NCBI GenBank assembly: GCA_032622095.1
Contig: CP136068.1
Location: 117,785,509 to 117,849,508, forward strand
Direction: 5' to 3'
From: Siphonodentalium dalli
Taxonomy: Eukaryota > Mollusca > Scaphopoda > Gadilida > Siphonodentaliidae
DNA: 64,000 bases
Shown here: positions 40,901 through 46,385 of the stretch, piece after piece
Numbering within the stretch: position 1 is the stretch's first letter
How the letters are laid out: the number at the start of each line of letters is the position of its first letter
Translations under genes and position numbers: made by a program
The notes under the pieces: generated by a model
What the model saw: the letters and a program-made list of their open reading frames with translations, nothing else
Databases searched by the model: none
Told to the model about the DNA's origin: nothing

Positions 40901-43900
40901 CATATATAATAGAATACATTGACATTTATGAAATATATTTTGGTAAAAACTAGTTGTTTTGACCAATACTGGGATTTCATTATAAGAAATAACTTGTTTA
41001 TATTAATTTTGAGGACAGTTTTTTTTCCATTTCATTAGGTTAACCCTTTTATGACGGGAGCTGCGCTGGTGCAACATTAAATATATTGTGCCAGTGCATT
41101 CTCTTATGGATGCGAGTTCTTATATATGCGAGTATCCCATAGGGAGCCCCGCATCTATAAGAGAATGCTCTGGCTTACAAGTTCAATGTACATATTGTTA
41201 GGCCATGTATTATCTCGCTATATATATGGGAGGATCGTATATATAATAGAATGCATTGGCACAGGGTGTTCGCAAAAACTCACGAAGCTCCAGTCATGGA
41301 AGAGTTAACATGCCCTTTTCGACTTCAGCGTCGATCCTCGAATCAGACTCAGTTAAAACAACTGTATCTAACACAGAAAAGACAATTTATATACGAGTAT
41401 GAACTGCCTTACAAGATCAATGTAAATATTGTTAGACAAAAGCTTTCTCTTATATATGCGAGGCGCCCTATGGGAGACTCGCATATAGAAGAGAATGCAG
41501 TGGCACAGGGTTTTCGCAAAAAATCAGGAAGCATAAAAGTCATGAAAGGGTTAATACTTGCCCTCTTTCTTATTCTGTTAGTCCAAATAGATACATCAAC
41601 AGCGATTTTCAAATTTCCGCATGTGATTTTCATCTCTTGGGCGAAATTCCTAAATGTTGGATATTTCAATTGCTACCTTTTGTGCCACGATTTGCATGGA
41701 TACCTTTAACGTAACATTTGATCCACGATAGAACATAATCGACTTCTTCTGGACTATTGGTCTGAAACACACATTTTGCAAGAACTGTCGGATGGAACAT
41801 TCAAATAATCTCAACCTAGTTTGACATCCAACAAATGTGACCCGCCATATCAAATCCAGTCGTAAGTCGGGATTTTTTTTTACCCTGTGACAATGCATTC
41901 TCTTATATATGCGAGTCGACCATAGGTCGCCTCGCATATATAAGAGAATGCATTGGCCTAACAATTTTTTACAATTTTAATAATTTTTTCTTGTATTCTT
42001 TAACAATATTATAATTTTACCCATACAGAGCCCCAGACAAACATGAACAGACGACACTCTTCTATATATGTGTGGGGCTCCCTGCAGGGTAATTGATGTT
42101 TTTTTTTATTTTATGTCCTAAAAATTGTAAGAAACATTTATTTAAAAAAAATTCTAAAAAATTGTTAGGCCAATACATTCTCTTATATATGCGAGGCGAC
42201 CTATGGTCGACTCGCATATATAAGAGAATGCATTGGCACAGGGTAAAAAAAATCCCGACTTACGACTGGATTTGATATGGCGGGTCACAAATGATGTTTT
42301 AGGCGGGGGCATTTGTGTGTGTGTTTAATGTAGACATTGTGTATCCGTGCGATATTATTTGGACGAGTGCTTGTGCTTCGTGATGGCGAGAATTATTATT
42401 TACTTTCCTTTCTGTATTATTATGTTATAATTTGATTGTAACATGTATTTTCTAAACCATACTCTCCTAGCTGGAGGAAATAATGATATATATACCGACA
42501 CCTTCAACTCTAATGGTACAGTAACCACTCATCCTATTCCGACTTAGGCGGACATATTTTTTTCTTTGCAGCCCCACCCCATGTGAACCGGTCCTGCACG
42601 GGAGATAGCAGTGGTTAAGCACTGGTCACAGGGAATAGTTTGGGTAGCAAACTGTAAGCAAATGTCACACACAGATGGAAAAAACACACGGTGAGGACAA
42701 ACTATCAAGACCATAGCACTTGTTAGCGGCCGAGTGAATTACAAAAGAACCTATGCATGATATACTGCTCTTCTGTTAACCCTTTACCCAACAGAACGGC
42801 CCTGTGCCAATGCATTCTCTTATATATGCGAGTCGACCATAGGTCGCCTCGCATATAAAAGAGAATGCATTGGCTTAACACATTAAAAATTATAAAATTG
42901 TTAAAGAATGTAAGAAAAAATGGTAAAAAGTCCAATGCATTCTCTTATATATGCGAGGCGACCTATGGTCGACTCGCATATATAAGAGAATGCATTGGCA
43001 CAGGGCATAACTGTAACCATCAGAATGTGGTCAATGAGCCGGTTCCAATGATATCCATATTTGTATGGTTTTATTGAGACAGACCCAAGATAATTTAGGC
43101 TGTTGCAGCTTTATTTTGGCCGTTTTTGGCCGGTTTGTTGGGTAAATGGTTAACATCCATTCAGATATCCACAATTTATGTATTCATATCCCATTTTTAA
43201 CAAGAAAATACTGATTATCTTTGAAAAAATTATAGATTCAAATAGACGTCGAATAGTAATTGTTCCCATATACTTGTATTCTGAAGGGCGAGTAAAGTGT
43301 TATTAGTTAACTGCTCTTTTTTTTATAATGAATGGTCCTGATAGCAGTTTGTGGATCCTGTCCGCAGTTTGTGGATCCTGTCCGCAGTGGTTGCAATCTA
43401 TGAAATGTAACGGCTGCAGGTGGTCTTACGTCTAGTGGAAATTCTATTTGTACAATGTGTTATGACTATAGAGTTGGTTTAAACATATGTATTGCAACAA
43501 ACGTTACAAGGGATTATAAAAACTTAATGCAGCCCCTTTCCCAACAATATTTACACAAATGTTTACTCGAGTAAAGCCCATTAAATTTATAGCCTACCAC
43601 CGCCAGATAGTATCCTCACCACCAGGTCCTGCAGACAGTATGATTAAAAATTTGGAAGCACGGAAGTTTGGTGGGAGTTGATGTCGTTAAGTTCTCTTGT
43701 GTGATTTCTTAGAACTATCGGTCGTTCCAATGGCAGGTACTCTTGAGATGCCGTATAAACGAATCTACAAACAAGTACTTTGACAATAATGAGCTAGAAA
43801 TTGGGGAAATATCTTACGAAACTATCAAATTATTTCCATGAAATATCCACAATACACTAATATGATATTTTGCAATGCAAATACGTCTTTTATTTGTTAC

Positions 43901-44674
43901 ATTTTGTCGCCTATTTGTGTGTTTCATATCTTTTTTTTCAAATATTATACCGTTCGTCTGTCGGTTGTGAAGCAATGCGAATGTTTAATAAGCTAAAACA
44001 ATTAACCTCACGTGACAGGATTAGTAAAAGTGATCGCTATTACTCGAGTAAAGCTCATTCCATTGACAGCAGACCACCGTCAGGCCGAATCCTTACCACC
44101 TGCAGACTGTCATTTGGAAGCGCGGGTCCATTGCGAACGTTATCATTGCCAATCTATCGGCCTCGATTCTATGATCCAGGGGGTCATTGGCCATCAAAAG
44201 ATTAATAAATTCGATTCAGTATCTATTGATGAGTACAAATTAGTGTACAATCAATGGACGATGAATGTGAAACATGCAATTTTTTTCTCGGTTTATTCGT
44301 CCGAAGGTGAAAATGTTGATAAAAGTCTCATTTTATCAGCCAATACGACTTATCTGTTTGTAAAAAATATAGTTAGTCATCTGTGGTAATTATATGAAAC
44401 GAAGAATAGCTCACCCATTGTGCCTTATATCCTTATATATGTCATATATGTTCGCTGATGAACATTCGTGATATCTTCTAAAAGCTAGCGGTGTGATTGG
44501 GGTCCCCTATCAACGCGTGTACATGGTACCACAACCACTGCTACCTCGCTGTACAGGACCGGTTCACAACTTCACATTGGGTTACCCCACCCCTACCCAA
44601 GCACAACCTACCTCTTCAATGGTTTCCACTGGATCAGTCACGTGATTCAAACGAATTGACTCAGGATCTCCCAT
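2465..44674 (-). CDS. SLC28: SLC28-family concentrative nucleoside transporter gene, 11 coding exons (whole span)
   Basis: Joined coding exons, 5' to 3' on the minus strand: 44674-44612, 40651-40308, 30759-30615, 29862-29671, 26145-25984, 19410-19285, 13166-13042, 8253-8085, 5768-5511, 3832-3616, and a less certain terminal exon 2688-2465. All introns are GT-AG and phases match throughout, giving about 674 aa (vertebrate CNTs are about 650-690). CNTs are plasma-membrane transporters that use Na+ or H+ gradients to import nucleosides. Family landmarks in order: cytosolic N-tail, scaffold helices, [70 protein letters not shown]. Odd point: the hairpin-1 motif GQTEAPL reads GMANAPL (residues 301-307). 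The family call is very secure; paralogue and substrate are not. The gene lies just downstream of an SLC23 gene on the same strand. Confidence 0.9.
2880..3056. repeat. Minisatellite, about 45-bp unit, 4 copies
   Basis: Units built on ggcacggatacatcatctgg followed by cgatcgcgacca recur with a period of about 45 bp and substitutions. It lies in the last SLC28 intron. Confidence 0.8.
3616..3832 (-). CDS. SLC28: SLC28 coding exon 10 ([10 protein letters not shown] motif)
   Basis: 217 nt, acceptor ttctccccacag|AAGCGG, donor TTCACAG|gtaact, phase 0 in and 1 out. It encodes residues 529-600: [72 protein letters not shown]. The segment ALCGF(A/S)Nxx S is the CNT ribose-contact motif; F542, N544 and S547 are kept. 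TACIAGxL closes the last core helix. The C-terminal extracellular tail must follow in a further exon. Confidence 0.95.
3953..4392. mobile_element. T1: TTAA-type MITE (AGGTACTCAATCCGAT ends)
   Basis: Left end (TTAC)AGGTACTCAATCCGAT; decayed right end TTCGGATTATGATTCTTTAA. It shares interior blocks (tcagaatcgattaattgccc, gtgaaaaataatagatttt) with copies at 18762, 32626, 45635 and 63914. It is noncoding. Confidence 0.75.
4739..5495 (+). repeat. CA-tailed composite repeat unit, solitary copy
   Basis: Starts ctagaaggtgacccgacttc and ends in (CA)n, (AAAC)n and agatctttcaaaatatataa. It appears base-for-base alike to the unit at 11000-11756 at a constant offset of 6261 bp. Phrases such as accaaatttcatcgaaattg before a simple-repeat tail resemble 3' ends of RTE-type retroelements or SINEs (inference). 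It ends about 15 bp past the SLC28 exon 9 donor. Confidence 0.8.
5511..5768 (-). CDS. SLC28: SLC28 coding exon 9 (GYKIFANE motif)
   Basis: 258 nt, 86 whole codons, acceptor tgattttag|TTCATA, donor ATGCAG|gtgaaa. It encodes residues 443-528. [20 protein letters not shown] and [18 protein letters not shown] match the CNT (G/A)xKxxxNExxAY motif; N477 and E478 are the conserved pair. The following loop is about 20 residues longer than in human CNT3 and holds three N-glycosylation sequons (NYT, NGS, NTT). The CA-tailed repeat at 4739-5495 ends only about 15 bp past the donor. Confidence 0.95.
5814..6214. mobile_element. P1: piggyBac-like MITE with two hairpins
   Basis: TTAA-CCCTTTACCCAACA at the left, TGTTGGGTAAAGGG-TTAA at the right. 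TTAA duplication plus CCC/GGG termini are piggyBac features. Two 67-bp hairpins (about 5847-5913, 5994-6060) are reverse complements of each other. It is inserted in one copy of a local tandem duplication (aaataaatgcagttgtttga...), whose second copy at 6225-6263 shows the empty site. Confidence 0.85.
6478..6680. mobile_element. R1: decayed R-family hairpin element
   Basis: Left end TTAACCCTTTCATGATTGGA; decayed right end cgtgaaagagttgagg. It contains two degenerate hairpins related to the 67-bp module. Confidence 0.65.
6681..7227. other. Intron, no gene; short direct duplication
   Basis: Contains two direct copies of caccaccattcgtacatgta plus cttacgagaat (7067-7150). Otherwise unremarkable intron 8 sequence of SLC28. 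Confidence 0.5.
7228..7376. repeat. Imperfect foldback, about 65-bp arms
   Basis: Arms ggttccgttgttttagtg...caaagttttggagtagca and tgctactccaaaactttg...cactaaaaccacggaacc face each other around a short spacer. No target duplication was identified. Confidence 0.75.
7900..7993. mobile_element. U3: solitary end of a U-family element
   Basis: Matches the terminal portion of U1/U2 (tacccaccgccaacg...ccgtgcctttaa). The other end was not found. Confidence 0.5.
8085..8253 (-). CDS. SLC28: SLC28 coding exon 8
   Basis: 169 nt: one base completes S386, then 56 codons (residues 387-442), ending ACC|gtaagt. It encodes [20 protein letters not shown], then [20 protein letters not shown], then [16 protein letters not shown]. 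CNTs have (L)EAAxxGA followed by VANIxxNLIAFLALLxFxN and LSWxG here. The acceptor is preceded by a T-rich tract, and a tandem duplication (8424-8668) lies in the upstream intron. Confidence 0.95.
8424..8668. repeat. Tandem duplication, two units of about 120 bp
   Basis: Two successive copies starting aatggtgagt(a/g)tttctata and ending catcaaactccagaaaaa, differing by a few substitutions and a short insertion, in SLC28 intron 7. Confidence 0.85.
8708..11757 (+). repeat. Composite array of CA-tailed units
   Basis: Unit starts (ctagaaggtgacccgacttc) occur at 8708, 9078, 10285 and 11000. The first is truncated before the CA tail; 9078-9945 is full with an internal duplication; 9946-10284 is a 3' part only; 10285-10999 and 11000-11756 follow head to tail. 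Each tail is a (CA)n tract of variable length. All open frames here are repeat-derived. No reverse transcriptase is encoded. Confidence 0.85.
11797..12196. mobile_element. P2: piggyBac-like MITE with two hairpins
   Basis: TTAACCCTTTACCCAACAGA ... TTGTTGGGTAAAGGGTTAA. Hairpins at about 11830 and 11976; the right one is the exact reverse complement of the family hairpin. Confidence 0.88.
12197..13041. other. Intron, no gene recognised
   Basis: Part of SLC28 intron 7 with no recognisable element ends and only short unsupported open frames; a G9 run lies near 12872. Confidence 0.5.
13042..13166 (-). CDS. SLC28: SLC28 coding exon 7
   Basis: 125 nt, acceptor ttatccgacag|ATTTCT, donor GCATC|gtgagt, phase 0 in and 2 out. 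It encodes residues 345-385 and two bases of S386: [20 protein letters not shown], then [11 protein letters not shown] and [11 protein letters not shown]. The run (I)xAxxxxAPxxLAxSKLvyPE is a strong CNT signature. It joins the previous exon as VNYG|ISAHH, matching family ISFG(V/I)xxxxLLxAS. Confidence 0.95.
13343..13390. repeat. (CT)n microsatellite
   Basis: Interrupted CT-rich simple repeat in SLC28 intron 6. Confidence 0.85.
13391..14944. other. Intron, no gene; small 13-bp-stem hairpin
   Basis: Contains ggcacatccaccc / gggtggatgtgcc around a short loop (13974-14006) and C/G runs near 14760 and 14922. No coding exon recognised. Confidence 0.5.
14953..15621 (-). pseudogene. LINE C-terminal fragment
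   Basis: 222 codons continuing the same protein after the second frameshift: [27 protein letters not shown], then a Cys/His-containing end ([19 protein letters not shown]). Typical of the C-terminal region of invertebrate LINE polyproteins. Confidence 0.75.
15605..16351 (-). pseudogene. LINE reverse transcriptase, palm/thumb fragment
   Basis: 248 codons in a shifted frame: [20 protein letters not shown] (motif B'), [12 protein letters not shown] (YADD catalytic motif C), [20 protein letters not shown]. It ends at a frameshift near 15612. Confidence 0.87.
16281..17603 (-). pseudogene. LINE reverse transcriptase, N-terminal fragment
   Basis: 440 codons. Residues up to about 190 are basic linker; then [43 protein letters not shown] and [13 protein letters not shown] (motif A with the catalytic Asp). 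The frame is lost near 16351, where the downstream frame takes over. Confidence 0.85.
17810..18304. mobile_element. R2: R-family element with expanded T-rich interior
   Basis: TTAACCCTTTCATGACGGGA ... TCCAGTCATGAAAAGGTTAA. One hairpin at 17862 (variant apex). The right hairpin is replaced by an AT-rich tract of short repeats (tttatcatttt, tcttacattcttt). Confidence 0.8.
18396..18424. repeat. Poly-T tract
   Basis: Mostly uninterrupted T run in SLC28 intron 6. Confidence 0.9.
18762..19202. mobile_element. T2: TTAA-type MITE
   Basis: TTAA on both sides; AGGTACGAACTCAATTTGAT start and TAATAGGATTATGCATCT end, with the family's interior blocks. Its right end is 83 bp from SLC28 exon 6. Confidence 0.8.
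19285..19410 (-). CDS. SLC28: SLC28 coding exon 6 (ANAPL, substrate-site helix)
   Basis: 126 nt, 42 whole codons, acceptor atcttttcag|GCTAAT, donor GGC|gtgagt. It encodes residues 303-344: [20 protein letters not shown], then [22 protein letters not shown]. The RPYLxxMTxSE run and AT(I/V)AG helix are typical of CNTs. The first two residues replace the usual Thr/Ser-Glu. The AGSV/AGSL stretch reads AGAT (residues 333-336). The intron sequence before the acceptor does not encode a Thr-Glu alternative. Confidence 0.95.
20062..20524. mobile_element. Q2: hairpin element, target duplication ATAA
   Basis: GTGACCCGCCATATCAAATC inverted ends (20066-20520), ATAA on each side, hairpins at 20117 and 20402. 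The interior matches Q1 and Q3 (gaagcatatagacgagtgtc region). Confidence 0.88.
20722..21450. mobile_element. hAT-like element, 8-bp target duplication GTAGATAC
   Basis: Flanked by GTAGATAC at 20714-20721 and 21451-21458. Ends TAGTGTTCGGTATTCG and CGAATATTCGGACCGAACACTA, fitting the hAT 5'-YARNG pattern. Subterminal regions are rich in TTCGAATA repeats. A minus-strand frame (21190-20939) ends in [12 protein letters not shown], faintly like a BED-finger remnant. Confidence 0.8.
21562..21961. mobile_element. P3: piggyBac-like MITE with two hairpins
   Basis: TTAACCCTTTACCCAACAGA ... TTGTTGGGTAAAGGGTTAA, hairpins at about 21595 and 21740. Confidence 0.88.
22304..23010 (+). repeat. Minisatellite, 37-bp unit, 19 copies
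   Basis: Unit: cagtctaacatgcaatcctc followed by taccgattcaaggtccc. The tcaagg anchors span 22331 to 22997, exactly 18 x 37 bp, so no unit carries a net indel. A few base variants (gcc/gca, acc/aac, cag/tca) mark subtypes. Confidence 0.95.
23033..23553. mobile_element. U1: TTAA-type MITE (AGATACGGGCGGCG ends)
   Basis: TTAAAGATACGGGCGGCGTT ... AACGCCGCCCGTGCCTTTAA (with a short gap in the right arm), close in sequence to U2 at 31885. Noncoding. Confidence 0.8.
23600..24790 (+). repeat. Degenerate tandem repeat, about 8 units of about 145 bp
   Basis: A block tatcatggagaggattatg ... tttggtggaaatcggcg ... gtgcccctctcccttc recurs near 23640, 23788, 23891, 24022, 24248, 24383, 24529 and 24672 with strong divergence. 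Open frames here do not resemble protein. Confidence 0.75.
24976..25070 (+). mobile_element. tRNA-derived SINE head
   Basis: An A-box-like TTAGCCGTGTGG (24984-24995) and B-box-like GGTTCTAATCC (25046-25056) in tRNA-like order. The stretch does not fold cleanly as a tRNA by eye, so I call it SINE rather than a tRNA gene. Confidence 0.5.
25604..25948. mobile_element. V: TTAA-flanked foldback MITE
   Basis: TTAAAGGGATACTGTACACT ... AGCACACAGCACCCCTTTAA with long inverted arms sharing tgggaccatctccttttata. It ends 35 bp from the SLC28 exon 5 donor. Confidence 0.8.
25984..26145 (-). CDS. SLC28: SLC28 coding exon 5 (hairpin-1 region, GTSPLES ... NIFLGM)
   Basis: 162 nt, 54 whole codons, acceptor ttcag|TTGTCG, donor GGCATG|gtgagt. 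It encodes residues 249-302: helix [19 protein letters not shown], then [35 protein letters not shown]. The Asn of NIFLG (N297) corresponds to a Na+-site Asn of bacterial vcCNT. The exon ends at M302, where nearly all CNTs have Gln; the motif continues in the next exon as ANAPL. No alternative donor nearby restores the usual motif. A TTAA-flanked element ends 35 bp below the donor. Confidence 0.95.
26660..28520. repeat. Intron with a dispersed repeat family and foldback
   Basis: Blocks like ggtcctgctaatgtgctatg / ctgaattgctatgatgctg occur at 26671, 27650, 28430, also near 19460 and inverted near 60990-61040. A foldback at 27788-27924 has about 43-bp arms (aattatttcatgtgtctttt...). A gcaacagttcgctcgg-type repeat fills 28150-28320. 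No exon found. Confidence 0.6.
28811..28899. repeat. Hairpin, about 40-bp arms
   Basis: agaatgaggtc...ttagtgacgcta faces tagcatcactaaa...gacctcattct with few mismatches. Confidence 0.75.
29115..29192. repeat. Hairpin related to the one at 28811
   Basis: ggttccctgaggg...ggtgatgctat faces atagcgtcactaaa...cctctgggaaac. It shares the GTGACGCTA-like core with the neighbouring hairpin. Confidence 0.65.
29363..29625. mobile_element. R3: R-family hairpin element
   Basis: TTAACCCTATCGTGGCAGGA ... TAGTCATGGAAGGGTTAA with two diverged hairpins whose apex reads TCCCATAGAGAG instead of CGACCATAGG. Confidence 0.8.
29671..29862 (-). CDS. SLC28: SLC28 coding exon 4
   Basis: 192 nt, 64 whole codons, acceptor cgtttcag|GTTAAA, donor GGC|gtaagt. 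It encodes residues 185-248. Diagnostic CNT segments are seen: [20 protein letters not shown], a near match to the VxWrxVxxGxxLQFxxGxxIlR helix, then [15 protein letters not shown] and [14 protein letters not shown] (family AGxxFVFGE). An R-family element (29363-29625) ends 45 bp below the donor. Confidence 0.95.
30615..30759 (-). CDS. SLC28: SLC28 coding exon 3
   Basis: 145 nt; the first base completes W136 (TG|G). It encodes residues 137-184: two hydrophobic helices ([16 protein letters not shown] and [16 protein letters not shown]) around a polar loop, ending SSKNPSR. The pattern (Q)(Q)L-SxxGL....SK.P.R just before the conserved VxW/F segment is that of CNTs. The donor is AGG|gtgagc, phase 0, in frame with the exon at 29862. 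The acceptor is preceded by a T-rich tract. Confidence 0.9.
30760..31349. other. Intron, no gene recognised
   Basis: T-rich and AT-rich start of SLC28 intron 2; no element ends identified. Confidence 0.5.
31350..31705 (+). repeat. Dispersed mollusc-type repeat
   Basis: Contains ggggccataactgcggcaaa, gaacggacgcccacacggac and catggcaatagctcaaactt ending cttcgtcaaattgagctaac, a style I associate with bivalve repeats. A similar phrase set lies at 46880-47090. The family is not named here. Confidence 0.5.
31885..32343. mobile_element. U2: TTAA-type MITE
   Basis: TTAAAGATACGGGCGGCCTT ... GCCGCCCGTGCCTTTAA, with the U1 interior and an internal C11 run. Confidence 0.8.
32626..33064. mobile_element. 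T3: TTAA-type MITE, best-preserved copy
   Basis: TTAAAGGTACTCAATCCGAT ... ATCGGATTGAGTACCTTTAA gives 20-bp perfect ends including TTAA. Confidence 0.88.
33197..34490. mobile_element. Candidate hAT-like element
   Basis: Ends CAGGGACGTAACTA and TAGCAACGTCCCTG (12 of 14 match), with hAT-like CAGGG termini. The flanks tgctagca / tgcagcat could be a decayed 8-bp duplication. No transposase remains. Confidence 0.5.
34138..34217. repeat. 80-bp hairpin, 38-bp arms, 4-nt loop
   Basis: attatacaatgttgtgtaca... pairs with ...tgtacacaacattgtataat, with one A:A mismatch seen near the middle. Loop ATCG at 34176-34179. It sits inside the hAT-like element. Confidence 0.85.
34625..34720. repeat. Dispersed repeat shared with 40924-41020
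   Basis: gaaatatattttggtgaaaa...ttttgaccaattctgggatt...aaattgtttgtattaatttt matches the other location with about 10% differences. Confidence 0.75.
35448..35567. repeat. Foldback, about 55-bp arms
   Basis: gtgtttctctcatatgatat...cagttttctctcg faces cgagaaaactg...atatcatatgagagaaacac around ccggagg, with a few mismatches. Confidence 0.85.
35690..35760. repeat. Perfect 28-bp-arm GC-rich hairpin
   Basis: tcgttggctcgggcaacttc plus gggggttc pairs exactly with the arm at 35733-35760; 15-nt loop. It stands out in GC from its AT-rich surroundings. Confidence 0.9.
36361..36500 (+). repeat. Dispersed repeat shared with 57631-57760
   Basis: Shared blocks: ctcgcaaatttgcc(a/t)ggcat, ttcggtacagaa(a/g)gct and aatgcttataaaatgcatct. 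Confidence 0.7.
36884..37765. mobile_element. W: TTAA-flanked foldback element with nested insertion
   Basis: TTAAAGTGATGTGAAACACT ... AGTGTTTCACATCACTTTAA. The right arm continues inward past gtgcgataaacttacac without a break. The left arm is interrupted after gctcaaagt and resumes near 37216, so about 265 bp is inserted in it. Confidence 0.75.
39718..40025 (+). repeat. Diverged dispersed repeat, homologous to 48093-48378
   Basis: Both contain gcattaatactatttagaaaa-like, gttgcactaacga, aaagaggcaaa and ggttgtgaagcgtctca in the same order. Confidence 0.75.
40110..40217. repeat. Foldback, about 50-bp arms
   Basis: tgggatttaatattttataa...ttgattcacaactcgt faces acgactcgttgtgaatcaa...ttatatccca. 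It ends 90 bp past the SLC28 exon 2 donor. Confidence 0.8.
40308..40651 (-). CDS. SLC28: SLC28 coding exon 2 (N-tail and first membrane helices)
   Basis: 344 nt, acceptor tatttccag|GACACA, donor CGATG|gtgagt, phase 0 in and phase 2 out. It encodes residues 22-135 and most of W136: a polar tail ([14 protein letters not shown]), then a basic stretch, then two hydrophobic segments ([19 protein letters not shown] and [17 protein letters not shown]), then a basic loop ending RYRRYVRW. This matches the position of the first two helices of vertebrate CNTs, which are not conserved in sequence, so the assignment rests on phase and topology. The upstream intron is about 4.0 kb and holds Q and P elements. 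The downstream intron is about 9.5 kb and holds two hAT-like elements. Confidence 0.85.
40707..40923. mobile_element. R4: R-family element, right end lost
   Basis: TTAACCCTTTCATGACGGAA start and two decayed hairpins. The expected right end is replaced by the dispersed repeat at 40924-41020. Confidence 0.7.
41040..41308. mobile_element. R5: R-family element
   Basis: TTAACCCTTTTATGACGGGA ... CCAGTCATGGAAGAGTTAA with two decayed hairpins. Confidence 0.8.
41405..41554. mobile_element. R6: partial R-family right end
   Basis: A hairpin near 41445 and right end AAAGTCATGAAAGGGTTAA; no left end found. Confidence 0.65.
41833..42292. mobile_element. Q3: hairpin element, target duplication AAAT
   Basis: GTGACCCGCCATATCAAATC inverted ends (41837-42288) with AAAT on each side; hairpins at 41892 and 42170. 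The interior is inverted relative to Q1. Confidence 0.88.
42776..43153. mobile_element. P4: piggyBac-like MITE, shortened interior
   Basis: TTAACCCTTTACCCAACAGA ... TTGTTGGGTAAATGGTTAA; hairpins at about 42809 and 42931. Confidence 0.85.
43154..44611. other. First SLC28 intron, 5' part; no exon recognised
   Basis: Contains two diverged copies of a ctcgagtaaagc(c/t)catt...ccaccgtcag stretch (43566, 44043). Plus-strand open frames of up to 125 codons here show no family features. Confidence 0.5.
44612..44674 (-). CDS. SLC28: SLC28 coding exon 1 (start codon exon)
   Basis: This short exon encodes 21 residues ([21 protein letters not shown]), an acidic cytosolic N-tail as expected for a CNT. 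The ATG has a good context, with A at -3 and G at +4. The exon ends GAG|GTAGGT in phase 0, matching the phase-0 start of the exon at 40651. The reading was found by searching upstream for an ATG exon with a phase-0 donor. No protein-family motif supports it by itself, so it is an inference resting on start context, splice site, phase and the resulting total length. A 10-codon upstream ORF (ATG at 44743 to TGA at 44714) would lie in the 5' leader if transcription starts farther upstream. RNA reads joining 44612 to 40651 would settle it. Confidence 0.6.
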
Positions 44675-45634
44675 GCTTCTTCTGCAAATCGACCAAGAGC
44701 TCTCCAAAGGTCAACAGAGGTCACAGCGATGAGATTTCATCTGAAGCCATCAGTATTAAAACTCCTATGAACTGTCGCTGGTTGTATTCCGTCCGTGTGC
44801 CTTGTGTTTTTGGTTACAGCACTGGAAGTCCGAATTTGAATCGCTGATATAAATAACCCTGACATAGAAGTATGCAAATTATCTCCATGCGGCAAAATAC
44901 TGCTGACGAAGAAAGACCAAGAAGTGTGTCCATATACAAATTATTGGAAATTTCTTCGATGCACTTTTTTTCTTCTTTTTTTAGCGAAAGTTCAATTATT
45001 GAATGCTAAACCGATATAATAGATATACACATACGTGTGTGGATTTAGTAAGAGCATACTCATTGCAATTTGTTCTTTGGTTTACGCAGTTCTAAACCAT
45101 GTTGGTGTGTTCGTTTTGCGGGTTATGTAAATGAAGGTAACAACGCTGGACACATGACCGTGTTTACATCCAGGCGAACGTCTTGAAGTCAATACATTGA
45201 ACCAATCTGTCTGTCAACTTAGACGCGTGTGTAAATCACAATTTGTCACATTAAACGACGTAGACGAATTCGTAAATGAATGCACGGACTGAAAGGCAGG
45301 TTTAGAAGTCACAACTAATTTAGCGAAATAGCACGAACATAGCTCATAATTTATGATAGTACATGTCCATGGATACATGACTTATGACATTCATATCACC
45401 ACATTGCGGCATGGCTGTGGTATCGTGGTAATTTATATTTGCCGACTGGAGACTAAATGTCAATGGAAATGATTTGGATATAATTACCAGTCGTTAAGAG
45501 AATTCGTTCATTCATCTGCCAGCTTGGAACGGGGTGATTGACAGAAGAACTACCGTACGTATCCTGGTACTTTGCGGCTGAGACTTTCCTTGCTCGTACC
45601 AGCTGTGACACTTTTATAAGTCACAATGTATACT
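44675..45634 (-). promoter_or_regulatory. Presumed 5' leader and promoter region of SLC28
   Basis: Sequence upstream of the proposed ATG. The nearest upstream ATG (44743) opens a 10-codon frame that stops at 44714. I see no convincing TATA or initiator. The role is inferred from position only. Confidence 0.3.
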
Positions 45635-46058
45635 TTAAGGGTACTCAATCCGATCAAATGGTCCCCATATCATCAAGTTACATCAACAACATTTCCTCAA
45701 AATACGCTTTAGTTATCAGAATCGATTAATTACAACAAAATAATGCTAACCACTGTCAACTATGGTATGCAATTTCAAAAAACGTGTTACTTATCAGCAT
45801 GTTGGTAGTTTTAGCAAAATTCTGAAAAACCAAGCCACTTGATTTTAGAGTTACCCATCTTCGTCCGCAATTTGGTCGGTTTGACGAATATATTCCAGGC
45901 GGAAAAAAGTACATATCTCGAGAAATGATATTTCAAAAATCAATATCTGATCACTCTGAGCTTGATGAGTAGGTTTCTCGACTCGAATAAAATATTTGTT
46001 ATCCCCGAAGCCAAAGGAATAGTAATTTAGGGGTGTTTAATCGGATAATGCATCTTAA
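45635..46058. mobile_element. T4: TTAA-type MITE
   Basis: TTAAGGGTACTCAATCCGAT ... AATCGGATAATGCATCTTAA with the T interior. Confidence 0.8.
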
Positions 46059-46385
46059 AGCCTACCAGTTGTGTTAGCAATAATTGTCGTATTCCGTGCA
46101 TCTGAACACGATGTAAGCTGATATATATGCAGTATACGTATACTTGTATATGCCGTGGCATATTCATTGGAAAAGGTTAATTGGTGTGTAAGTATAGCGC
46201 ATTTATTTTCCCATATGTGATATGTGGATTACAGACAAGAGCATCACACTGGATACAAACGAAAATACAACGCCACTATAGGCTACGTGTCCCCCCAATA
46301 AGGTGGCTTTATTTCACAGATGACTTTTCTAAAAATGAAAATTTTATTGCGTGCACAACCATTGAATCAAACTTTGCTTCCAAAT

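Noticed and set aside
43870-44389. Overlapping plus-strand frames of 111 and 125 codons
   Set aside because: No recognisable features; located in the first SLC28 intron and partly in a duplicated noncoding block.
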